A stretch of 64,000 bases of DNA, taken from assembly GCF_019799925.1 (NCBI RefSeq), contig NZ_JABGCG010000005.1:168318-232317 (forward strand), in the 5' to 3' direction. Position 1 is the first letter of the stretch; the number at the start of each line of letters is the position of its first letter. The DNA is from Blastococcus sp. CPCC 205250. GTDB taxonomy: Bacteria; Actinomycetota; Actinomycetes; Mycobacteriales; Geodermatophilaceae. This document shows positions 23,320 to 30,103 of this stretch, piece by piece. Made by a program: the position numbers and the translations under genes. The notes below the pieces were generated by a model, which was not told the DNA's origin, did not search any database, and saw only the letters and a program-made list of their open reading frames with translations.

Positions 23320-25854
23320 TTGAGTACGCACAGCCTCAGGCACACCGTCGTCCTCGCCTGGCGGCGGCTCAACGGCGCCCCCGCTCCCGCGGGTGCCGCG
23401 GCGACGACGCGGCGCCTGCGCCCGCGCCCGCTCGCACTGGCGGCGGTCACCGCCCTGCTCGTCGGGATGGGCCTCGTCCAGGCCGTGCCGGCCGCCGCGG
23501 CCGACTGCGCCGGCGGCGGCGGGTTCAACGTCGTGGCCCACCCGGACGACGACCTGTTCTTCCTCAACCCGACGATCACCGACGACGTCCGCAACGGCCG
23601 CTGCAGCACCACGGTCTTCGTCACCTCGGGCGACTCGGGCGACTTCGGCGCGTACTACAGCAACCGCGAGACCGGCATCCGCGCCGCGTACGCGAACATG
23701 GCCGGGGTCGCCGACGCCTGGGCCACCGCGCGGACCACCTACGCCGGCAAGGCCGTCTCCGTGCAGACCCTGACCGCAAACCCGAAGGTGCGCGTGATCT
23801 GGCTGCGCCTGCCCGACGGCAACATCGACGGCTCGGGGACCGACCGATCCGGCCACCGCAGCCTCCAGCAGCTGCACTCGGGGCAGGTCCCCACGCTGAG
23901 CACCATCGACACGCCGGTGCAGACCTACACCGAGCAGCAGCTGGTCGACACGCTCGGCGCCCTCATCACCGCGGCGGCGCCGACCGTCGTCCGGACCCTG
24001 GACAACGCCCACGAGTACGGCACCGGCGACCACAGCGACCACTACGCCGTCGGGCGGTTCACCACCGACGCGCGCAACGCCCACGCACCGTCCGTGCGCC
24101 TGGTGAGCTACCTCGGGTACCCGAGCGTCTACCTGCCGCAGAACGTGTCCGGGACCGTGCTGGACGCCGACGTCGCCGCCTGGATGGCGTACGCGCCGCA
24201 CGACTGGAACATGTGCCGGAGCCTCGCCGAGTGCACCGCCGCCGGCCGTCCGGAGCCGGACTGGCTCAGCCGCGTCCGCACCGCCGGCGAGCTGGACGGC
24301 CTGCCGGCCGAGAACGGCTCCGGCGGCGGGCCCGGCGGCTCGGCCGACGGCAACGCGGCCGCCACCGCGGTCGTCACCGCCTCGTCGCAGAACACCGAGA
24401 CCGGCCAGACCGCGGCCAAGGCCATCGACGGCGTCGTCGACGGCTGGCCCGGTGACCACACCGCCGAGTGGTCCACCCAGGGCGGCGGCGTCGGCAGCTG
24501 GCTGCAGCTGGCCTGGGCCGACTCCGTCCGCCTCGACGAGGTCACGCTCTTCGACCGCCCGAACACCTCCGACCAGGTCACCGGCGCGACGATCACCTTC
24601 TCCGACGGGACCTCGGTGACCGTGCCGAGCCTGGACAACGGCGGCGCCGCGACGACCGTGGCCTTCCCGGCACGGGCGACGTCCTCGCTGCGCATCACCG
24701 TCACCTCGGTCAGCTCCACCACGAGCAACGTCGGCCTGGCCGAGGTGCAGGCCTGGACCTCCGGGTCGACCGACCCCCAGCAGCCGCCGCCGTCGGGCAA
24801 CCTGGCCGCCTCGGCCACCCCGACCGCCTCCTCGCAGAACACCGGCTCCCTGCAGACCGCGGCCAAGGCGATCGACGGTGTGGTCTCCGGCTGGCCCGGC
24901 GACCACACCGCGGAGTGGGCCACCCAGGGCGGCCGGGCCAACAGCTGGCTGCAGCTGACCTGGCCCGCCCCGGTCACCGTCGGCCGCGTGGTCCTGCACG
25001 ACCGCCCGAACACCTCCGACCGGGTCACCGGCGGCACGCTGCGGTTCTCCGACGGCTCGACCGTCGCCGTGCCGAGCCTCCCCGACGACGGCGCCGCGCT
25101 GACGGTCACGTTCACGCCCCGCGCGACCACGTCCGTGCGGCTGACGGTGACCTCGGTCAGCTCGACGACCGGCAACGTGGGGCTGGCGGAGATGCAGGTG
25201 TGGGCGGGCGCGACGACGACGCCGACCACCACCCCGCCGACGACCACGCCGCCCACCACCACGGCACCGCCGACCACCACCGCGCCGCCCACCACCACGG
25301 CACCGCCGACGACGACGGCACCCCCCACCACCACGGCGCCACCCACCACCACGGCGCCCCCGACCACCACGGCACCGCCGACGACGACCGCGCCCCCGAC
25401 CACCACGGCCCCGCCCACCACCACCGGGGCCCCGGTCAACCGGGCGCCGACGGCCACGGCGACGGCGTCCTCGCAGTCGACGGCGAACGGGCAGACCGCT
25501 CCCAAGGCGATCGACGGGCTGATCGACGGCTGGCCGAACAACCACCAGGCGGAGTGGGCCACGAACGGCCAGGGCGCCGGGGCGTGGCTCCAGCTCACCT
25601 GGTCCGCCCCGGTCACCCTCGGCCGGATCGTGCTGCACGACCGCCCGAACACCAGCGACCAGGTGACCGCCGCGACGATCACCTTCTCCGACGGCACCAG
25701 CGTCACGGTGCCGGCGCTCACCAACAGCGGCGCCGCCGTGACCGTGACGCTGCCGCGGCAGGTGACGACGACGTCCCTGCGGGTCACGGTCACCACGGTG
25801 AGCGGCACGACGCAGAACGTCGGACTGGCCGAACTGCAGGCCTGGAGCGCCTGA
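23320..25854 (+). CDS. Secreted PIG-L family deacetylase with three discoidin-like (F5/8 type C) domains
   Basis: 844 residues from TTG 23320, chosen for its RBS AGGAAGG. A signal peptide (LALAAVTALLVGMGLVQAVPAAAA) leads into a PIG-L/LmbE domain with the metal motif VVAHPDDDLFFLNP and a later HSDH, the signature of zinc N-deacetylases that act on GlcNAc. Three related beta-sandwich domains follow (each with TASSQ...Q TAxKAIDG..DGWP..HxAEW and DRPNTSDxVT), of the F5/8 type C/discoidin sort that bind glycans. A Thr-Pro linker separates the second and third. It probably deacetylates an extracellular polysaccharide; it is a stand-alone gene. Confidence 0.88.
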   Translation: MSTHSLRHTVVLAWRRLNGAPAPAGAAATTRRLRPRPLALAAVTALLVGMGLVQAVPAAAADCAGGGGFNVVAHPDDDLFFLNPTITDDVRNGRCSTTVFVTSGDSGDFGAYYSNRETGIRAAYANMAGVADAWATARTTYAGKAVSVQTLTANPKVRVIWLRLPDGNIDGSGTDRSGHRSLQQLHSGQVPTLSTIDTPVQTYTEQQLVDTLGALITAAAPTVVRTLDNAHEYGTGDHSDHYAVGRFTTDARNAHAPSVRLVSYLGYPSVYLPQNVSGTVLDADVAAWMAYAPHDWNMCRSLAECTAAGRPEPDWLSRVRTAGELDGLPAENGSGGGPGGSADGNAAATAVVTASSQNTETGQTAAKAIDGVVDGWPGDHTAEWSTQGGGVGSWLQLAWADSVRLDEVTLFDRPNTSDQVTGATITFSDGTSVTVPSLDNGGAATTVAFPARATSSLRITVTSVSSTTSNVGLAEVQAWTSGSTDPQQPPPSGNLAASATPTASSQNTGSLQTAAKAIDGVVSGWPGDHTAEWATQGGRANSWLQLTWPAPVTVGRVVLHDRPNTSDRVTGGTLRFSDGSTVAVPSLPDDGAALTVTFTPRATTSVRLTVTSVSSTTGNVGLAEMQVWAGATTTPTTTPPTTTPPTTTAPPTTTAPPTTTAPPTTTAPPTTTAPPTTTAPPTTTAPPTTTAPPTTTAPPTTTGAPVNRAPTATATASSQSTANGQTAPKAIDGLIDGWPNNHQAEWATNGQGAGAWLQLTWSAPVTLGRIVLHDRPNTSDQVTAATITFSDGTSVTVPALTNSGAAVTVTLPRQVTTTSLRVTVTTVSGTTQNVGLAELQAWSA
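25264..25425 (+). repeat. 18-bp coding repeat (APPTTT), about nine copies
   Basis: Nine consecutive Ala-Pro-Pro-Thr-Thr-Thr units, preceded by three shorter TTTP/PTTT variants, form a flexible Pro/Thr linker between discoidin domains 2 and 3 of the deacetylase. Codons vary between units, so the repeat is older than the tandem repeat at 20101. Confidence 0.9.
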
Positions 25855-25856
25855 CG

Positions 25857-25890
25857 GGCGTCCGGCCGGGGACCTCCCCGGCCGGACGCC
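25857..25890. terminator. Bidirectional intrinsic terminator, perfect 15-bp stem
   Basis: Left arm 25857-25871 (GGCGTCCGGCCGGGG), loop ACCT, right arm 25876-25890, fully complementary. It lies between the convergent deacetylase (stop 25854) and GT4 (stop 25900). No U-tract follows on either side, as is usual for high-GC actinobacterial terminators. Confidence 0.85.
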
Positions 25891-25899
25891 GGGGGCCGG

Positions 25900-26958
25900 T
25901 CAGCGCCGGCCGAGCAGCTCCCGGTACTGCTCGCCGACCTCGTCGGCCATGCGGTCGACGGTCAGCCACTCCAGCCCCGTGCGCGCGGCGGTCCGGAGGC
26001 GCGCGCGCTCCTCGGGGTCGTCGAGCAGCCGGCGCAGGGCCGTGGCCAGCGCCTCGACGTCGCCGGTGGGCACGAGCACACCGGCCGCCCCGTGCTCCAG
26101 CACCTCGGGCACGCCACCGGTGGCAGCACCCAGGATGGCCACCCCGGCCTCCCGCGCCTCGGCCAGGACCAGCCCGAAGGTCTCCGACAGCGAGGGCAGC
26201 ACGAAGACGTCGGCGGCCTTGATGAACGCGTGGGCGTCGGGGCGGAAGCCCGCCCACTCGACGCGGTCGGCGATGCCGAGCTCCTGGGCGAGCCGGGTGT
26301 AGCGCTCGCGGTCGGGGCCGTTGCCGACGACGTGCAGCGTGCCGGGCACGCCGCCGTCGGCGTGCACCAGCCGGCTCCATGCCTCGAGCAACACCCCGAC
26401 GCCCTTGCGCTCGTAGATCCCGCCGACGAAGACGACGGCCGGCCGGGCGAGCTCCGCGGCCGGCAGGGCCTGCACCGACGCCCGGCGCGGCCCGCCGAGG
26501 ACGCCGTTGCGGACGACGCGGATGCGCCCCTCCGGCACGTACGGCCGCAGGATCTCGGCGATGCCGTCGCTGACCGCGAGCACGCGGGTGGCCAGGCGCA
26601 TGGCGTGGGAGTACCGGCCGAGGTCGCGGTGCGACGTGTTGAGCACCGGGGACCGCGGCGCGGCCGCCCGCGCCAGCGCGAGCCCCTTGAGCGTGTGCGT
26701 GTGCACCACGTCGGGACGCACCGAGCGGATCAGCCGGCGCAGCGCGGGCAGACCCCGGCCGGTGAGCGGCACGGCGGCGCACGCCACCCCGTGCGCGGCG
26801 AGCAGTTCCTCGTACTCGCCGCCGGCGGAGGCGACCGTGACACGCATGCCCTGCTCCGCCTGGGCGACGGCGAGGTCGATCGTCACGTCGACGATCCCGT
26901 TGCCGATGGTCTGCACGTGCGGCAGCACGTGCAGCACGGTCACGCCGTCCGGGCCCAC
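25900..26958 (-). CDS. Glycosyltransferase family 4
   Basis: 352 residues from GTG 26958, which has the strong RBS GGAGGAG and overlaps the end of the upstream polymerase by 19 bases. GT-B fold: VLHVLPHVQTIGNGIVDVT and RPDVVHTHTLKGLALARAA in the acceptor half, FVGGIYERKGVGVLLEAW starting the donor half, and FVLPSLSETFGLVLAEAREAG with the E-x7-E motif. The start EpsF-like HVQTIGNGIVD suggests the EpsF/EpsD group of exopolysaccharide transferases. It is the second gene of a two-gene unit with the polymerase. Confidence 0.9.
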   Translation of the reverse strand: MGPDGVTVLHVLPHVQTIGNGIVDVTIDLAVAQAEQGMRVTVASAGGEYEELLAAHGVACAAVPLTGRGLPALRRLIRSVRPDVVHTHTLKGLALARAAAPRSPVLNTSHRDLGRYSHAMRLATRVLAVSDGIAEILRPYVPEGRIRVVRNGVLGGPRRASVQALPAAELARPAVVFVGGIYERKGVGVLLEAWSRLVHADGGVPGTLHVVGNGPDRERYTRLAQELGIADRVEWAGFRPDAHAFIKAADVFVLPSLSETFGLVLAEAREAGVAILGAATGGVPEVLEHGAAGVLVPTGDVEALATALRRLLDDPEERARLRTAARTGLEWLTVDRMADEVGEQYRELLGRR

Positions 26959-28448
26959 GCCGCTCCTCCTCCGGGTCGGTCCTCGGTCCCCCCACCGGCG
27001 CGGACCGTCCGGACGCCGAGGGCGAGCAGCACCATGACGGTCAGCCAGACCGGCGCGAGCGACCCGAGCGGGCCGCGGATGAAGCCGAGCTGGGCGAGGG
27101 CGAGATAGGGCGCGAGCAGGGCCAGCGTCCCGGCGGGCCGGTACAGCCACGCCTCGTCGATCCGCGACCACGCGAACCCCAGGGCGATCGCCAGGACCAG
27201 GACGCCCGGGAGACCGAAGTCGATGTAGATCTCGGCGTGCGGGGGCAGCGACAGGTTGGTGAACCAGTAGTCGCGGTTGGCCGCCACGTCGATCGACGCC
27301 GGGGTGGCCTTGTCCGGCCAGACGGAGCGCGGCACGGCGAACAGCAGCGCCGAGGCGGTGTACAGCCCGTCGCTGTGACCCTGGTCCTGCACGAAGATCT
27401 GGGCGTTGACGACCTGCTGGAACCCGTCGAAGTCCTGCCCGCCGAGCACCGACAGGGCGCTCTGGCCGGCCACGGTGTCGGCGTCCTCGCTCGTCAGGGC
27501 GTGGCTGAGCGGGTAGACGCCCAGGGTCGCGACGAGGAGCAGCACCACGAGCCAGCCCGCCGCCCGGCGGGTGCGGGGCTGCAGCACCGCCAGGGCCAGG
27601 GAGCCGAACGCGGCGATGCTGATGAAGCGCGTGTTGCTCAGCGGGTTGGCGTACACGGCCATGAGGGCGACCGCCGTGACCAGCCCGGCGACCTCGGGCA
27701 GCGGCGCGTCCCACCACGAGCGGCCGGCCAGGCCGATGCGGATCCGCGCGATGAACAGGTGCGCGGCGGCCACGGCGAGCGCGGCCGGGAGGATCTGCAC
27801 GATCGCCACCTGGAGACCACCGGCGGCGGCCAGGGTGACGCCGGAGGCGGTGAGCTCGTCGATCCGCTCGGCGCGCGAGGTGAAGAAGCCGCCGATCCCC
27901 CCGCTGCTCAGGATCACGTACGGGGAGAGGGCGAGCAGCGCCCCGAGGTAGCCCCAGGCCAGCCACGGCCGCGGCTCGACCGGCGTCAGCGGGCGGGCCA
28001 GGCGCGCGGGCCGGCGGGCGTCGGCCATCCACATGGTCAGGAAGACCAGGGCGGTGAACAGCAGGGTCAGCGCGAGCCCGCCCGTGACGGCGTCCCGGTC
28101 GTCCAGCAGGGACGAGTCGTTCCAGGCCAGCTGCCGGTGGGAGAGCTGGTACAGCGGTCCCACGCCCAGCCAGGACAGCAGGAAGACGGAGAAGACCATC
28201 CGCATGGGCCGCAGGCCGCGGACGTAGCTGCCGACGATGCCGAAGGCGCAGAGGACGAGCTGCGCCACGACCAGCACGGTGTGCACGAGGTCGGGGATGA
28301 GCCACGCCCACGGGAGGGCCAGCACGAGGACCGCGCCGGGGACCAGGACGTAGTGGTGGGCCGTCCAGTGCCGGGACGCCGCCCGGGGCGCCTGAGGGAA
28401 CGCCTCGTCCGGGGTCGCGCGCCCCGGGAGCGTCGTCTCGATCGCCAT
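26940..28448 (-). CDS. O-antigen polymerase-like membrane protein (Wzy)
   Basis: About 502 residues with some 12 hydrophobic helices. Recognisable polymerase features are VGPLYQLSHRQLAW in an external loop, ILSSGGIGGFFTSRAERIDE, ANPLSNTRFISIAAFGSLAL and the late loop with FAVPRSVWPDKATP. This is the oligosaccharide repeat unit polymerase type, unrelated by eye to the Wzy proteins at 4779 and 12996. Start ATG 28448 is used; GTG 28469 is possible and neither has a clear Shine-Dalgarno. It is divergent from the Wzz/kinase gene at 28656. Confidence 0.82.
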   Translation of the reverse strand: MAIETTLPGRATPDEAFPQAPRAASRHWTAHHYVLVPGAVLVLALPWAWLIPDLVHTVLVVAQLVLCAFGIVGSYVRGLRPMRMVFSVFLLSWLGVGPLYQLSHRQLAWNDSSLLDDRDAVTGGLALTLLFTALVFLTMWMADARRPARLARPLTPVEPRPWLAWGYLGALLALSPYVILSSGGIGGFFTSRAERIDELTASGVTLAAAGGLQVAIVQILPAALAVAAAHLFIARIRIGLAGRSWWDAPLPEVAGLVTAVALMAVYANPLSNTRFISIAAFGSLALAVLQPRTRRAAGWLVVLLLVATLGVYPLSHALTSEDADTVAGQSALSVLGGQDFDGFQQVVNAQIFVQDQGHSDGLYTASALLFAVPRSVWPDKATPASIDVAANRDYWFTNLSLPPHAEIYIDFGLPGVLVLAIALGFAWSRIDEAWLYRPAGTLALLAPYLALAQLGFIRGPLGSLAPVWLTVMVLLALGVRTVRAGGGTEDRPGGGAAWARTA

Positions 28449-28655
28449 CACGGGAAGGGTAGGGGCCACGACGCACGCTGTGGGTGACGGTCACGCAGAG
28501 ACACCCTCCAGCCGGGTGGATCACTCGCCCGATCGTGGGACGGACGTCCCTGTTCCGCCCGGACCGGCCCTACTCTCGGCGCACGACCAGCGGTGACGCG
28601 CCGTACGGCTACACGGCGGGACTCTCGATCCTCGCCCAGGGGGAGAGGTGGGCAC
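28449..28655. promoter_or_regulatory. Divergent promoter region
   Basis: 207 bases between the polymerase (minus) and Wzz/kinase (plus) starts. TACTCT at 28571-28576 is a plausible -10 for the plus-strand unit, giving an mRNA leader of about 75 bases before RBS GGGGGAGAGG and GTG 28656. No matching -35 was seen. No gene is recognised in between. Confidence 0.35.
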
Positions 28656-30038
28656 GTGGCACTGCGTGACGCTTGGGCGGCTCTGCGCGCCCGGTGGTGG
28701 ATGGCGTTCCTGGGCCTGGTGCTCGGCGGCGGGATCGCCGTCGCCATCAGCCTGATGACGCCGACGACCTACACGTCCGAGACCCAGTTCTTCGTCGCGA
28801 CGACGAACTCGACCACCTCGACCGACGTGCTCCAGGGCAGCCAGTTCGCCGAGCAGCGGGCCAGCTCCTACGCCAACCTGCTGACCGGCGAGGAGCTGGC
28901 GGGCCTGGTCCTCGACGACGTCGACCTGGACCTCAGCGCCGGCGAGCTGGCCGAGCGCATCACCGCCACCCCGGTGATGGACACCGTCCTCATCGACGTC
29001 ACGGTGAGCGCACCCTCCGCGGAGGAGGCGCAGGCGATCGCCGCGGCCATCGGCGCGGAGTTCCCCCAGCTGGTCGACCGGCTGGAGCAGTCCATCTCCG
29101 AGGACGGCAACTCGCCCGTCCAGGTCACCGTCACCCGCCCGGCCGACCTGCCGACCGACCCCGCCGCACCGCAGCTGGTGCGCGACGGCGTGATCGGCCT
29201 GCTGGCCGGCCTGGTCCTGGGGGTCGCCGCGTCCCTCCTGCGCGCGGCCTGGGACCGCTCGACGCGGGACCCGGAGGAGATCACCGAGCACGCCGGCGCA
29301 CCGGTGGTCGGCGTGGTCATGAAGGACCGCACGGTGGCCCGCCGGCACGTGTTCGCCGCCGACGGCACCAACGGTGCCGCGGAGGGCTTCCGTCACCTCG
29401 CCGCGATCGTCCAGGCGCGCGGCGCCCGGGAGGGCGGTCTCGTCCTCATGGTCGCCGGCGCCCTGCCCGACCAGGGGACGACGACGGTGGCGGTGAACCT
29501 CGCCGGCGCCCTCGCCGAGGCCGGTCGCAGCGTCGCCCTCGTCGAGGCGGACCTGCGCGCCCCGGAGATCACCTCCTTCCTCGGCCTCGAGCCGGGCCCC
29601 GGCCTCGCCGAGGTGCTCACCGGCGACACGTCGCTGGACGACGCGCTGCGCAAGGGCGAGGAAGGGGTCAGCATGCTCACCGCGAGCGGCCCGCACGAGC
29701 GTCCGCGGCAGCTGCTGGCCTCGACCGCGATGGCCGACACGATCGCCAGCCTGTGCCGCAACCACGACGTCGTCATCGTGGACGTGCCGCCGCTCCTGCC
29801 CGTCGCCGACGCCACGACCCTCGCCGGCATGGTCGACGAGGTGCTCCTCGTCGTGCGGTTCGGCGGCACCCGGAAGGCCCAGTTGCGGCAGGCCCGCGCC
29901 ACGCTCGACGCCATCGGCGTCCGGCTGGCCGGGGTCGTCCTCACCATGGTCCCGCGCAGAGAAGAGCCCATCGCGACCCATGGGTACCGCTACCGTGTCG
30001 CCGACCACGGGCAGGGTGGGTCGCCTGAGACGGCCTGA
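28656..30038 (+). CDS. Wzz / BY-kinase fusion with degenerate Walker A (likely pseudokinase)
   Basis: 460 residues from GTG 28656. Residues 1-200 are a Wzz-type unit: helix 1 (ARWWMAFLGLVLGGGIAVAI), TYTSETQFFVAT, DVLQGSQFAEQRASSYANLL, helix 2 near 180. Residues 210-440 form a bacterial tyrosine kinase (CpsD/Wzc) domain: GALPDQGTTTVAVNLA, VALVEADLRAPEITSF (Walker A'), VVIVDVPPLLPVADATT (Walker B). In the P-loop the invariant Lys is Thr275 (codon 29478-29480), whereas the homologue at 56038 has GKTTT, so ATP binding or catalysis should be impaired. C-terminal tyrosines are few (HGYRYRV). It precedes the A-T-TE gene by 65 bases. Confidence 0.88.
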   Translation: MALRDAWAALRARWWMAFLGLVLGGGIAVAISLMTPTTYTSETQFFVATTNSTTSTDVLQGSQFAEQRASSYANLLTGEELAGLVLDDVDLDLSAGELAERITATPVMDTVLIDVTVSAPSAEEAQAIAAAIGAEFPQLVDRLEQSISEDGNSPVQVTVTRPADLPTDPAAPQLVRDGVIGLLAGLVLGVAASLLRAAWDRSTRDPEEITEHAGAPVVGVVMKDRTVARRHVFAADGTNGAAEGFRHLAAIVQARGAREGGLVLMVAGALPDQGTTTVAVNLAGALAEAGRSVALVEADLRAPEITSFLGLEPGPGLAEVLTGDTSLDDALRKGEEGVSMLTASGPHERPRQLLASTAMADTIASLCRNHDVVIVDVPPLLPVADATTLAGMVDEVLLVVRFGGTRKAQLRQARATLDAIGVRLAGVVLTMVPRREEPIATHGYRYRVADHGQGGSPETA

Positions 30039-30103
30039 CCCCGCCCTCCACAGACCGAGCCGCAGCATGAACGAGGCCCCGACCACGACCACAGGAGTTG
30101 ACC

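Noticed and set aside
23236..25638. Long minus-strand open frame opposite the PIG-L gene
   Set aside because: Gly/Arg-rich shadow created by third-position GC bias and the APPTTT repeats; no motifs.
26959..28524. Minus-strand frame extending the 26958 GT4 by 520 codons
   Set aside because: It is a shadow of the polymerase gene; GTG 26958 has a strong Shine-Dalgarno and the GT4 fold begins there.
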